Shown one piece after another: positions 1 to 11,914 of a DNA stretch of 64,000 nucleotides (position 1 is its first letter; every line of letters begins with the position of its first letter). The stretch comes from Gnetum montanum. Taxonomy: Eukaryota; Streptophyta; Gnetopsida; Gnetales; Gnetaceae. The stretch spans positions 110,282 to 174,281 of the forward strand of contig MNCI01026491.1 of assembly GCA_015680685.1 (NCBI GenBank). The letters run 5' to 3'. The notes under the pieces are model-generated. The model searched no databases. It was not told where the DNA came from and saw only the letters and a list, made by a program, of their open reading frames with translations. Position numbers and translations under genes: made by a program.

Positions 1-2521
1 AAACTACAATTCATCACCTACTATTACAAGCATGGCCACACATCATCATATGCATTTTTGTGATGTCACTCACAGGCAAGGCACTAGACTAGTATCGTGC
101 ATTACCCAAGGACTCTATCTTCTCTTTGGAGGATCTCTTGAGCCAATTTGTAACATGCTTCAAGTACAACTTAAAGCCTAAAACCACCTTGGATCAACTT
201 ATGTAGATCATGCAAGGCTATCTAGAGCCCGTACAAAAATTTATCCAATGTTGAAGCACTTCATTGAATGAAATTTGAGAGTTAATAGCTAAGATGCACC
301 TCTCATCCATCTTCAAGGGTGTAGTCAATGACTTCATCAAGTTAAAATTGTACTACTTGGCCTCACAATCTCTGAGCCAAGCCTTTGCCCAGACCAAAAT
401 CATAGAGGACATAGCAGAAGCCAGCAAGGACCTAGCCTATGTGGCCTATAAAAACCTACATGCCAAAAAGGACAAGAATAAGGGGAAGCAAACTATAACC
501 ATGGCAACTATGACCAAAGAGGCCAAAACATCCAACTCAAGGCCAACAGCCAAGACATCCAAGGCCCCAGCCAACAACCAAAATACTAGCCTTAGCATTG
601 TAACAACTAACTAGCCCACAGCATAAGCCACTCTAAGGCCTAACTTTGAGTGCAAGGATTGCTCAAAGTACACCCCGCTACCACTAAAACATTCAAAACT
701 ATTAGACCAACTACTAAAGGCTAGATGTACCCAGTTCAAGAAAATGTCTAAAGATGCTTGCAAAAGACATGATAAATATTGTGAGCTCCTAAGGAATCCC
801 CATGTTGGTAGCCCTAAATGAGCCTCTATGCCTAAAACACTTTAGGCTGGATCGGTTCTACCACTACCACTAGTTGCCCGATCACAACAACAATTTTTGC
901 ATAGCCCTATAGGATGACCTCTGAAGCATGATTAACAGAGGTGAGTTGGTACTTGAAACTACTAACCCAGTTAGGCCTTAGAACCAATCTATGAGGGTGT
1001 ACAAGAAGCCCTTAAACATAGATGATGCAAGCTATGTCATCAACACTATTAATGTTGATGACAACTTGGAACTAGCATGGCAACCATCTGTAGTTTGGGT
1101 GCCCTTTGGTAGTGCAAGTACCTCCTTAGACCTCATGGGCTTGAGGCCCCCTTTCATTGTCAGAGTGCCACCCCTAGCACCTACAACGTCCTCCATGGTT
1201 CAGGTCCCATCCCATGTTGCATCAACAACAACCACCTAGCCGCTTTTTGTCATTAGGGTGCCACAACATGCTAACCCCTCACCTACCTGGAGTCTGGTAG
1301 TGATTAATGCATTGGTTCCCTTGCGTCCAAGAGGTAGTCCTACTAGAAACATTAATAGATACTCTAGGTGGCAACCTAGGAGGCCCAACAAGCATCTCGC
1401 AAACAAGATGATTAGGCAACATCAAGAGAAAATAGCACTAGGACCACTAAAGCTGGTACCCCTATCTACAATCCCCATGGCCAAAATAGTTGAGGAGGCC
1501 ACTACTAGCAACTCATAACTAAGCACTGAGGCCCTTGCACAAGCTAGGCCAATAAAGCCCAAGTTGCCTCCCTATGAAATCTATCTTCTTAAGGCTTATG
1601 GAAGAAGTCAAAGCTAGTAAAAACACAACCAATGGCAAAGACTTCATAGATGCATTAGCCTAAGTTAAGCAAGTGCTAAAGTAGAAGAACACAATGTTGA
1701 GCTTGTATGACCTGATTATAACCTCTTCTGCCCACTGTGAAGTGCTAGTGTAGATGTTGACCTCCATTCCTATTACAGAGAACATCCCAACAAATGAGAA
1801 TTCCATCCATGTTGTGATGTTACCTCCTGTGCTACAGAAATTGAGCTCCACACCCCTTTTATTTCATGATGAGGAAATTAAGGTCAACCCTAAGAAGGGT
1901 GGTCATAATGGCCCCCATGTTTATCACCTTACGTGTCAGTTAATGCAAGATTCAAAGGGTGCACATCGATGATGGGGCAATAACAAATGTTATTCCATAC
2001 ATTTTTGTCAATAAGTTATGCCTCATAGATCAAATCAAGTCAATAAAAACCATGCACCTAAAATCCTCTAATGGGTCATGCATCATTGTGGGTACCATCA
2101 TAATAGCCTTCGTAGTAGGGAAGTAATTTCCCACAATCATCGAATTCATCATCATAGAGGAGATGCCAGGATTCAACCTGATATTGGGCAAGCCTTGGCT
2201 AGCCTCACTATGGACCATCTCCTCCCTAATTCATTAGAAAATTCACCTTCGATACAAAGGTGGTAAAGTTACCATCCATGGTGATAACATAATCCCTTTG
2301 CTCATTAACACATAGATATGGAGCAAGCATCAGAGGTGGAATTTCCTAATGATGCATTCGCAATAAAGGACAAGGATAAACCATCTGAGGCAAACCCACT
2401 TGAAAGGATAGAAGAAACCTGTGACTTATCAGAGGATGCCCTATGGGAAAAATTACCCTTCAATGTAGTGAGTGAAGGTCAAGGAGATTACCAAATAGTG
2501 ACCTCTAGGCCCTCCCTCTAG
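1..2521 (+). pseudogene. Tat/Ogre-like Ty3/gypsy gag-protease remnant
   Basis: Decayed capsid and protease region of an LTR retrotransposon, entered from outside the window. Around 100-300 the plus strand reads as the usual gag core (a short 'DSIFSLEDLLSQF' segment followed by a Q-rich stretch). At 645-810 there is a 'YTPLPL' motif and a degenerate C/H segment (YCELLRNPHVG) where Tat/Ogre gag proteins carry a 'YC-x-H...GH' finger. At 1968-1979 a DDGA tetrad followed by 'NVIP' and, near 2190, 'ILGKPWL' mark a retropepsin-like protease. A 67-codon open stretch (2318-2521) is the acidic linker that normally precedes RT. Stops and frameshifts break every domain, so no product is expected. No RT or integrase follows; instead come low-complexity DNA and an opposite-strand reading frame. 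Lineage assignment is inferred from motif style, not from a search. Confidence 0.6.
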
Positions 2522-2828
2522 GCCCTATGTGCCTCCTAATCCAGACTAGATTAGGAAGAAACTATGTAACTAAGATGCCCCCTTAGTCTAAAAGTGTGCT
2601 AGGAACCTACTCAATATTTGTTTTCCCACACCCTACATCCTACTTCCCATTTACGTCACACTAGTATAGTAATATATTATTTGCATTTAGTTCAATCACT
2701 TAGCTTACCATTTGCATTTCCTATGCATTCGATAGCTTACTTTACATTTCTACCATTGTTGCTTTAATGCATTTGCCTTCATGCATAGAAAACATCATAA
2801 TGCATAAAAATAATAAAAGCCAAAATTA

Positions 2829-2880
2829 CAAAAAAAAAAAAAAAAAAAGCAAAAATAAAAAAAAAAAAAAAAAAAAAAAG
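2829..2880. repeat. Two adjacent poly-A tracts
   Basis: Two runs of about 20-23 A separated by a short GCAAAAAT interruption. Simple-sequence expansion; it lies between the gag-protease remnant and the GGCCTTAA-type degenerate array. Length is probably assembly-sensitive. Confidence 0.9.
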
Positions 2881-2904
2881 GAAAAAAGAGATAGCAACAT
2901 ACTA

Positions 2905-3195
2905 GACCTAAAATAGCCTTAAATTACTATGTGGGCTAGAATGGCCTAAAACTATCACTTTTAATTTTTTCCCTGCGGTCCACCATGGCCTTAAACTAGA
3001 AACGCATGGCCTACCATGGCCTTAAACTAGCAACAAGTGGCCCGAAATGGCCTTAATCTATCATTGTGGCCTAAAATGGCCTTAAAGTACCACTTCTAAT
3101 CCCATCACTACAACCTAAAATGGACTTAAACTAGCATCAACCCTCATGCTATGGCCTTAAACTAGCATGGGGCTCGTGATGGCCTAGTCATACTA
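2905..3195. repeat. Degenerate short tandem array around 'ATGGCCTTAAACTA'
   Basis: The phrase 'tggcctaaaatggcctt' or 'atggccttaaactagca' recurs about ten times at irregular spacings of roughly 25-40 bp. The array separates the sense gag-protease block from the antisense reading frame. Tandem arrays between coding blocks are a known habit of Tat-lineage elements, so I take it as part of the same old element. No coding potential seen. Confidence 0.7.
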
Positions 3196-3408
3196 TCATT
3201 ACATAATCCTAACTTACATACTTATTTCATTATAACCATAGCAAGTGCATAGAAAATAACCATAAAAAATAAAAATTTACACATTACACATTACATATAG
3301 CAAATACATTTATTAGATGTCATGTAAATAGTAGTACATAGCATGAGCAGTGTCATGTGACAAAACTATAGCAAAAATAACCAATAGCAGGGGTACATCT
3401 AGTCATGC

Positions 3409-5724
3409 TTAACTAGTGCCACTAAGTGGAGGTGGAGGTTCTTCTTCCTCCACCGTATCACTGGGGCCTGTAACATTTCTTGGTACCTACCACAATAACC
3501 ATAGCAAAAATGAGCAGTTAGTGAGCAAGCATGCAATATACAAACATACTGAAAACATGCAAAAAATAAATGAAAAAACTAGCCTAAGAGGGTCTTGCAT
3601 GGGTGACTTTTGAAGGCAACTTTCCAAAGCCAACCTTCAAGCATGAGAGGATCTCAACCTCAAAAAGTTGTGTCCAGTCCTCTTGGCCAAAGTCAATCCC
3701 TACAAGGGTCTTACCTTTATCCATAACAGTCTATGTAGGTAGCTCCATCAAAAAGGCAGTAGAAGAACCATCTCCAAAAGGGGTGATGATCTGTCTCTCA
3801 GAAGAGCCACTTACCACTATGTGTCACATGAACAACTCGTATGCTTGCCTTCTACCAGTCACCTTAAGAAACATCTCGAGGCACCAGCATTCAGTGAACT
3901 CCTCTTTGTACCATCATAGGTATGCATCATGCTTGTGCTTATATTGGTGCTTATGGTTCTTCTATGTTTTCCCCCACCAATAGACCTTTATGTTGTAATT
4001 CTTCCAATATTGGTTCTTTTGGGCAAGCAAGTCCATCTGTAGCGACTACTCAATCAACTCCCATGTGACCTCATTCTTGCCTCTGAGAGCTATCCAATAT
4101 CAATCATACTCTATCTTAAAGGTATGCTAGGTGTTGTCTCCTTGAACTTTGGCCACCAAGAAATCATATCTATATTAAAGATCATTGATCTTTGCATCTT
4201 GGCTAGCCACCCTCTCCTATAGCTCATGCATGCGTTTCCATAGGTACTCATTCGAGCGTGCTTGCAAACCCACAATGCCTTTGCATAGGAAATCATGCAC
4301 TTATTCGATGTCTCGTACATGTAATGAGATACCTAATCAACTTCAAAAGGGAGGTTAGGGAAGGCATTCATCTTTCCCACCTTGCTCGGATCCCACCATA
4401 GCTTAAGACCTATAGGCATGCAACAATCAATCAATTTTTAGCCAAGAACTAAGCATTCAAGTAGTGAGGTAACATAAAGCAAAGCAATATCATGCACATA
4501 CCAAGCTCAAGATTTAACTATTGCAAGCAGTCAACCATGTCCTCAACAATGCCTTCCATGAAGGTCAGCTTATCGAGCATGTCTACCCATGGCTCCATGC
4601 AATCGGTAGAAATGGGATCACTAGCAAGGACATCTAATGTTGTAACACAATGATGCAATTAGCATGTAACCAAACAACTAAAAATATTAGAGCAAATAGG
4701 CAATAATAGATGGAAATCTAAGATATTTACCTGGCAAGCCCTTAGGCATGAGTGCAGGGGGCTCACCTAGCTACACACCATTGAATAAGCTATCAAAATC
4801 ATCCCCATCAAGGGGTAGAAACCTCTCTTCCTCCCACTATCAAAGGATCTTTGTTGCTTCAGGCAACTCATCCTTGTGACCCTCCCCCTCCTAAGCTTGA
4901 GGAGGTGATTCTTCTATTATTGCCTCAACCACTACTCCTGCAACCCTCTCTACTATCTCTACAATTAACACATATCCATACATTAGCACATTAGCACACA
5001 TATGCACATCATTAGCTAGTTAATAGCATAACATAAAAGAAAAATATAAAATCATAAATATACACAAAAATAGAATTCATGCATCTAAAAAGCTATACTA
5101 ACCTACAACCTCTACATGTAAACTTTGAAGCTTAATACGGATCCTCTTGCTGCTTGGCCTCTCGACCTTAGAGGTAGCTTCCTCTGCAAGACATGGCCTC
5201 TTAATCTTGGCCTTAGATAAGTCCCACCATCTATGCAATATTGTGATCCACTTTAGTCACATCCTTGGTACCAACTTGAGGACCCTCACCTGCACTATCA
5301 TGTGAATAATGTCCCTGCCCCAAAGGACCCTTAGTCATTATAGATAATGACTTATCGATTCCCTTTGGGGGGTCCTACACATGTGTAGTCCTGAACATGT
5401 GCTTAGTCCATGGCTTGGAGACCTACTCATGATGCTCCACAACCCATCGCACACAACCAAGAGATCTGTGAACCTTTGTAAGTATCCTATGAAGAATGTG
5501 AAGTGGACATGGAACCTCACCTGGAGGTTGAGTTGTAGCCTAGAGATCTTCACATGCAGGCTGGTAGCTATATAGGTAGCCCAGTTGAACCTCATACCCT
5601 CTAGAGGCACCTCCTTCATCACCTGTGCTTGCTCCACCCTAAGGATCTTTCCTTGGGAGAGCAAATTTGGAAAGGCACGAGCATGGAAAAAAGAGTAGAG
5701 CTTCCATACCTTAGGCACAAGCAC
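3409..5724 (-). pseudogene. Broken multi-exon antisense reading frame within a retroelement
   Basis: On the minus strand a reading frame can be followed through plausible exons joined by GT...AG introns: exon a about 5724-5103, b 4958-4741, c 4633-4502, d 4409 to about 3600, e 3486-3409 (ending in a stop after an E/P-rich tail). Donors GTTAGT, GTAAAT, GTATGT and acceptors TTGTAG, CATTAG, CTATAG flank them. Exon a contains 'FNWATYIATSLH' and 'GYLQRFTDLL', reminiscent of plant-mobile-domain-like proteins; exon c is acidic; exon d is W/Y-rich ('WYWIALRGKNEVTWELIEQ'). Several in-frame stops (TAG/TGA where Q, W or R would fit) and a frameshift in exon d show it is dead. It runs opposite to the gag-protease block. 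Extra antisense ORFs are known in Tat-lineage elements, which is my preferred reading; a captured host gene is the alternative. The exon d/e junction is unresolved. Confidence 0.5.
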
Positions 5725-5989
5725 ATCCTTAATCGATATGCCCTTTGTGAGATCGAGATTATCAACTAAAAGAAATTTTTATGATTTATTTGAGTAACCT
5801 TAAAATTCTTCATGATTATAAATGTCTCCTAAAATATCCAAAGAAGAAGGATCATCACAACCAAGGGGGAAGAGACCTAGAGAAAGAGGAAGAGAACAAA
5901 CTAGAGAACAAAATCCACTCACAAAATAAGAGGCTTAATTCTACAGCATTCATCAACCAACACCTATGAAAAGGTAATCTGCATAGGCA

Positions 5990-7080
5990 GAAGTTGATGC
6001 ACAGCCTACTCTAGAATAGGGACAAATCTTCACACTCTTAAATGAGTACCTTTAAGCCATTCAAAAAAAGTTCATCATGTCCATTATTATAGTGGAATTG
6101 AATTTTGAATTATTTATGGAGTTTTCTCCTATTGAAGTTCATGAACAACAACAAGTCTCTCCCTATGACCCACCATTTCAAGTAATGGTGAATTGTACTT
6201 AGGAGAAGCTTATCAATTTTAGAAAAATAAATAGGATTATGCTACTATGAAAGTTGAGGTAATCACAATTTCATACTCAGTTGAAGTAATATCCAAGATA
6301 CTAAACATTCTAAACATTAGAGCCAAGATCACCCATATATCTATAAGGTCTAACACCAAGGCATGAATGGCTAAAAGAGCACTTCAAAGATCAAGTGGAA
6401 ATCTATAAGCAAATCAAGAAAAATGAAATCTAAATAGCCAAAGCTAGAATCAACTCCATCACAACACAAAAACTTGATTAGTAGCTCATCCTAGATAGTA
6501 TTAGTCATGTACACCAAGTCAAAGTAAAAAATACTAACCTGTAGATTAAGGATCTAACAGAATACATGGGGTTATCAAATCTTTGATATGCTATCTTAAC
6601 CATGTTAATACCAAGTATACCCATAACAAAAATGGAGCAACAAGTGGTCATGATCTATGTAATCTAGAAAAAGTATATTGTAGATAGCAAGGATACACAA
6701 CAAAAGCTCCACATAGCAAACTTTGAACTATAGGTGATCAAAGCTAGCTACCAAGATTAAAAGGATACAATAGCAAACTTGGTCAAAAGAGTGATAGCTT
6801 ACCAAGTAGTGAAGAAAATGGTTAGAGCCTTTGAAGAAGAATGAATATAGTTTGTAGCATGGTATGTGAAAGCAAATAAGATGTTCCCCCAAGTGCCATG
6901 TCCTTGGAAAGTACCAACTCTAGCTAACATTGTTGAATTTTTCTAGATGGTACATGATCTAAGATTTGAAGAAGAGAAGCTCTAGGTGCTACTAAATACA
7001 TACTAAGCTTAGAAGACCAATGACAAAGAAAAGAAACTGATGAAGGAGCAATACTACCTGGAACATATGGACTACATCAA
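5990..7080 (+). pseudogene. 3' ORF fragment of an Athila-like element
   Basis: Heavily mutated remnant of the coiled-coil C-terminal half of the extra 3' ORF carried by the Athila-like family of this window. The diagnostic stretch is at about 6840-6930, which reads approximately 'FVAWYVKANKMFPQVPCPW'; the same W/F-x-N-x-K-x-(L/I/M)-F-P...P-W pattern occurs in A1 (near 22470-22520) and A2 (minus strand, near 38300). Upstream sequence is K/E/Q-rich, consistent with the coiled coil. Many stops. It is followed by a polypurine tract and an LTR, so it is the 3' end of a 5'-truncated copy. Confidence 0.55.
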
Positions 7081-7305
7081 GCTTTGTATTATTTTGCTTT
7101 ATTTTCATTTGATTTATTTTTATCATATGCATCAATCATGTGTTACATGATAATTTTCTAAGCACCAATCAAACCACAATGTAGCATTCATAGTAGAGCC
7201 AGTCATGTATATATGAGTCACAATGTAAAAGTTTGTATATAACCCCAAAAATTTGTAAGGAACTCTATTCTCCTTTTGTTTTAACTCAAGGATGAGTTTA
7301 CAATT

Positions 7306-7318
7306 AGTCATGGAGGTA
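7306..7318 (+). other. Polypurine tract of the 5'-truncated Athila-like copy
   Basis: 'gtcatggaggta' immediately precedes an LTR start TGATAA. The same motif (GTCATGGGGGTA and variants) sits directly before the 3' LTRs of A1, B and the 24.7-26.9 kb fragment. Confidence 0.7.
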
Positions 7319-8189
7319 TGATAAAACCTTTGATGCATAGACTACAATATCGTAATAATGATATCGTAGCTCTACATATATCATCGTAGATGTAATGTAA
7401 TGAGCCATGGTCATGCCTATAAATACAAAACTACTATCACATTGAAAGAATATACTTTTGTTAATCCTTAGCAATACTCTTATAGTTTTTTTTTTCTTAA
7501 GTTAGAATTATAATTAGATTAAATGCCTATGGTATGGTGAATTATAGTTGTATGGAATCTTTATTCAAGTGGAATGTTCTTGGACACAATTCATGAATGG
7601 TAATAAAGATCAAGATTATTCTTTATCATTCTAGTATATCACTTAGCATAGTTTTACCCTTCCACAATGTTTACTTTTATTCTATCATTTATATTTACTA
7701 AGTCATTCATCATTTCAATATCTATTAGTAAGGTGGAACAAGTACAACTAGATTTGAGCATAAAGTATAATTTTTTGGTAACACAGTAGTAACTTGGCTT
7801 AATTTACTCAATTGTAAAGTTACTTGGTAATCACAGTAATAGTTACATCAACCCAGGATGTGTACAGAAAATTAAGAATGAATTCTTATTACCAATAGGA
7901 TAGAATAGCTTTACATTTTCATTGCACTTAGACATAGAATTTTTAATTATTTTTACCATGTTGACACTTAACATACTTCAAGCCAAATAACATCAGTAAA
8001 TCATATACTTCACTAAGAGTTCAACCATATAATTTACACCTTACTAACTCTAAGTGGAAAGCCAATGATCACAAACATAACATCAACACCCTAGTATAGT
8101 TACATTATCCATCTCTAGAATATGATTTGGTCATGCATGAATACTTGTAACTTTTAGGATTAAGTGTTGGAATACCCAACTACTCATTA
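7319..8189 (+). mobile_element. 3' LTR of a 5'-truncated Athila-like element
   Basis: Starts TGATAA after the polypurine tract and ends in 'ctactcatta', a decayed form of the family terminus CTCATCA. The 871-bp length fits the family (about 825-920 bp). Internal landmarks match the other LTRs in order: a TATA-like 'cctataaata' near 7420, 'aataaagatcaaga' near 7600, 'cttggtaatcacagtaat' and 'caggatgtgtacagaaa' near 7860. Strongly diverged, hence old. Confidence 0.65.
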
Positions 8190-8191
8190 AT

Positions 8192-8345
8192 CGGTATTTT
8201 ACCAAAGCTTTCTATTGATATCTTGAATCCTTTTTTTATTTTAACTTTAAGAACATATATTAAAAATGATGAAATTTTTTTAGTATTAGATCATCCTTCT
8301 TACTAATAATTAATTTTTCTCTCTTACTTTTTCAAAGCATCAATT
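8192..8345 (+). repeat. Dispersed repeat shared with 27158-27300
   Basis: About 150 bp beginning 'ggtattttaccaaagctttc' is clearly related to 27158-27300 ('ggtattttgccaaagctttc'), same strand. The downstream copy lies in LINE-like debris, so both may be fragments of one non-LTR element. No reading frame of note. Confidence 0.6.
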
Positions 8346-8570
8346 GTAAGATTATACACCTAAGTAGATATCCCTACAATTGAAAAGTTTTCCTTTCCAT
8401 GTTATTTTTGGTGTTTTCTAGTCCATGTTGAAGCATGTAATGTACTTTGAATTTCTTTGCTTATTATTAATTTTTATTTTGTTTTTGAAATCTAACCTCC
8501 TCCCTCTACCTCCATCACTAGTCCTCCATCCCTCATCCCTCTCCCTCTAGACCCATGCATCCACCAAAAA

Positions 8571-8586
8571 CACACACACACACACA
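8571..8586. repeat. (CA)n microsatellite
   Basis: Eight perfect CA units between C-rich and T-rich tracts. The surrounding 8345-8800 holds nothing else I recognise. Confidence 0.9.
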
Positions 8587-8799
8587 TTAGTAAACTATGT
8601 TTTTTTACCTTTTTCTTTTCTTTTCTTTTTCTTTTTTTGAACACTAAACATATTAAATATTTTCCTATCTTTTATTTTTTACTTTAAGATGATAAGATCT
8701 TATTCTTACTCTACTAATAGATGTTCTAATCCATATTGAAATTATTGAATATAAATATTATACTTATCTATCTAGCTTTGTATCTAATATCTACTTTGT

Positions 8800-9170
8800 A
8801 ATTCCATTAGCACTATTACTTGGTTTCACCCAATAGCATCATGCTTAGTAATCTCAATAGTGGATGCATACATTTAGAATATGTATCGAAAGCTAGGAAT
8901 CAAATACTCATCACCCTTAGGCTAGACTAGGATTTATCTTTGTAGTTAGCTCAGATACTTTAGGTTTTAGTATTCTAATATTATTTTATTATAGCCCAAA
9001 CAACATTAAGATTATATGTCTGAATTATGCTTAATCATATGCACTAGGACCACATGAGTATAATTAGAAAGATAATGACCTATGATCAAACACTTAGTCA
9101 TCTAGTTACTATGCTAGTTATATACTTGTGATTTGTATAGTTGGGCATTGGTACTACTTACTACTCATCA
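8800..9170 (+). mobile_element. LTR fragment (3' half) of the Athila-like family
   Basis: Begins around 'ttggtttcacccaatagcat' (compare 'cttggtaacccaatagcat' in related LTRs), contains 'gaatatgtatcgaaag' and ends with 'ttgtatagttgggcattgg' then 'ctactcatca', the conserved family 3' end. No primer-binding site follows (next bases CTCATG), so it is a 3' LTR remnant or solo fragment. From 9171 to 9683 I see nothing identifiable. Confidence 0.5.
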
Positions 9171-9683
9171 CTCATGTTTACAACCATATCTTTATATTAT
9201 TACAAAACTCATTTTTTTTCTACTTTGTCTAATTATCTTTGTTAAGAACTTTTCATCAAGTTAATGCTTTGATAGTATGCTAAGATGTAGTACATTGCCT
9301 TAGCTTCCAATTATATCATGTTGTTGGTGATAAATGACTTAAGTAGATGGCTCATTGTCTTGTTAGGTAAAAGATTAATGGTTCAAGTTATACATAAGTC
9401 ATCATTTTATTCATATCTAGTTCTTCTCAAGTATCATGTTGACTAAATATCTTGAGGCATACTCATAATCATTTTTTAGAGTTCTAGTACTCCCCTCTAA
9501 TTATGTAATGTTAGTGTCTAAAAAATTAATACTACTTATGCCAATTAGGCTTTAAATCTTTTAACATTCATTTTTTAAAATATTTTAAATCTTCCATGAT
9601 TTTTGGGTAATACTGATCTCTAAACTATGCATGCATGTATATACAATTAGTAATTATTCCCTCAAATACCTTAATCATGTAAT

Positions 9684-9895
9684 AATGAGGTCTTGGCTTA
9701 GTGGTGAGAGCCTTGGCATGGAAACTCTACATCACAAGTTTAATTCTAGTGTGTAACAACTCTTAAAGTATTAGCCTTATGGTAAGGATTTTCATTTAAA
9801 AGATCTAACTCATGGGTTTGATTGTGGTGGGTAATGTTGAGTTATAAAGTTTTAATTGGACTATATATATTGGGGTGTACCTAATTAGACTTGAA
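9684..9895 (+). mobile_element. tRNA-derived SINE-like repeat, copy S1 (double head)
   Basis: Two successive tRNA-like heads. The first (9684-9755) has an A-box-like 'ggcttagtggtgagagc' and a B-box-like 'agtttaattctagt'; the second (9771-9830) has 'ttagccttatggtaagg' and 'gggtttgattgtgg'. Then comes the tail shared with other copies: 'gagttataaagttttaattg', 'gactatata' and 'ggggtgtacctaatta'. Head and tail match the reverse complement of 58971-59100 over about 100 bases. No coding potential, as expected of a SINE transcribed by RNA polymerase III. 9896-10876 is AT-rich with no recognisable element. Confidence 0.6.
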
Positions 9896-10876
9896 GATTA
9901 AAGAAACTTCAAGTGTAAAGGAAACTTTCTTGAAGTTAAGTATATCCAAATAAAATTTTCTTCATGTTTGACTTTAAACCACATAAATATAATTTTCCCT
10001 AATATCAAGATCTTTGATTAGGATACTAATTCAAAAATAGTCAAAGATTGATTCTTCCATGTTACAAAGAGAATATTTAGGATCATGAACATGCAAATGA
10101 AAGTGGCAAATACTAATAGGTAAACTTTGATGAATCAACTATGCTAAAAATTAATTAATTTTTGAAAGAGTAGAAGAATTATATATCTTTAAAATTTGAT
10201 ATTTCACATTACGATTAACATCCATAGATAATTAAATATTAGTCAAATACTAGTATTAAAACTAATAATAGCATAGGAAATCTTAGACCAAAATACAAAA
10301 ACTAAATAATCTTTAATCCACAAAACATCAAAAAGACCATTATTATAATCTTGAATAATTAAATAATTAAATATTTGTCCAAATTGTGCAAAAGATCAAA
10401 AAATAATGAACTTTTATAAGCATTAATATCATAGAGAATCGCACACTCAACTAAGAAATCCATTGATTAGACATGCATAGATATGAAAGAGGGGTACTAC
10501 CAAGCATACACCATGTAGTGCAAAGATATGGATGCCTAAGAATCCATAATTCATTATTAATAAAAAGCCACCAAGAAGATAACTTATTAAATATTCAAGT
10601 AAGAAATGTAAAATTTTGAAAGTCCCAAAAATTACAAAAAAAAAACTATAGACCTTCCAAATGTTTAGGATAATAGAGCCTAAGATAATTATATCTTTCA
10701 AAAAAAGAACCTAGTCTAAAAAATATCTTTCTACTAATCACTACCTCTAAGCTTATCCATATGGATGTGTTTATAAAAAAGTACCTTCCATTATAACATA
10801 CAAATTAGGCACTTTATCATCCATATGGCACATAAGACAATAACTTACTTATAATAATTCATCTAGCTTAAGCAAT

Positions 10877-11758
10877 TGATAAATCATAGATTGGTTGCAT
10901 CAACTAGGCCTCGTCGACTAGGCCTCTTCAACTAGGCTCCATCAACACATGATTTGATGCGTTGATGTGGCCTCATCAATGTAGTGTCTATTTTTCCTAT
11001 AAATATGTGCTCACCCATCATGTTTATGACATGTCTTATCATAGTTGTAGTGGAGCTCTTGCAATCCTATCATATGGAAATTAGAATATTTTTCTAAGTG
11101 CCCATAGTAGGAGTCATTGAGTGCGCTGATCTTTATTCGAGCACTATTGTATCTAAGCATGATAGTGTGTGTGGCAATAAAGATAAGCTTTCTAATAAAC
11201 CTTGCAACAGTTTGGCTAGATTAAATATTTTCTTATGCATTTATTATTTTTAGTAATTCTATTTAATGCTTTTAAGTAATTAAGCTAGATTAAGCTAGAC
11301 TAAATAGCAATTGATTAAGCACATAAGTACAACTACTTTGAGCATGTGCATGACACTTGGTAATCCTAATAATTCTTAATGTTTGGTAACCCAGCAGTGT
11401 TATACATATTCAGGATATGTACGGAAAGTGAGACTGGATGCGTATGTTAAGATTAGTTAGACATTCGTCAGTTAGTTAAATTAAATTAGCAATTAAATTA
11501 CATCATTATTTTAATCCTTTATTTTAAGCACCCAAAACACAAATCATAAAAACACTAAAAATCATATGCCTCAGTTACACTTAACTATACCTTTGCATAT
11601 CACAAGTGTAATTGGGAAACAACAAATGATTATTAGGATAAGTGTATTTCCTAGAGGCTAGTGTACTGGAAGATAAAGGATCCATAGAATTCAACCAGAT
11701 CATGTGTGAATGCTTAGTTATTTATATGGTTGACCATAGGGGTATTCATCGCTCATCA
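10877..11758 (+). repeat. 5' LTR of A1
   Basis: 882 bp, starts TGATAA and ends GCTCATCA. A TATA box (TATAAATA) lies at 10998-11005 and an AATAAA signal at 11176-11181, the expected U3/R arrangement. A short GC-richer stretch just inside the start has repeated 'tc(g/a)actaggcc' phrases, which differ between LTRs. The last ~70 bases are the best-conserved part across all LTRs of the window. Confidence 0.85.
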
Positions 11759-11759
11759 T

Positions 11760-11777
11760 TGGCACCATTGCGAGGAA
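11760..11777 (+). other. Primer-binding site of A1 (tRNA-Asp type, decayed)
   Basis: 'tggcaccattgcgaggaa' begins one base after the LTR. It resembles the complement of plant tRNA-Asp 3' ends (TGGCGCCGTTGCCGGGGA), with differences mostly of the G-to-A/C-to-T type. The B element copy (TGGCACCATTGTTGGGGA) makes the identification firmer. Confidence 0.65.
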
Positions 11778-11914
11778 CTTCTTTTTGTTTAAAACGTGTG
11801 CTATCTAGGCATAGTGAAAATCATTAACATCATTGGAAAACACCCTAAGGTCAAAATCATTCTAAAAATAAATATAATAATTTAAGCACATTGATATCTT
11901 ATTCTAATTATAAA

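Noticed and set aside
2905-3195. CRISPR-like array
   Set aside because: Repeats are imperfect, spacers irregular, and the context is a plant nuclear retroelement.
3416-3983. Plus-strand frames of 65 and 126 codons
   Set aside because: The opposite strand has the splice-consistent, motif-bearing frame; the plus-strand frames show no family features.
10447-10701. 84-codon minus-strand frame with many hydrophobic residues
   Set aside because: A+T-rich DNA read as F/I/L codons; no start context, homologue pattern or conservation seen.
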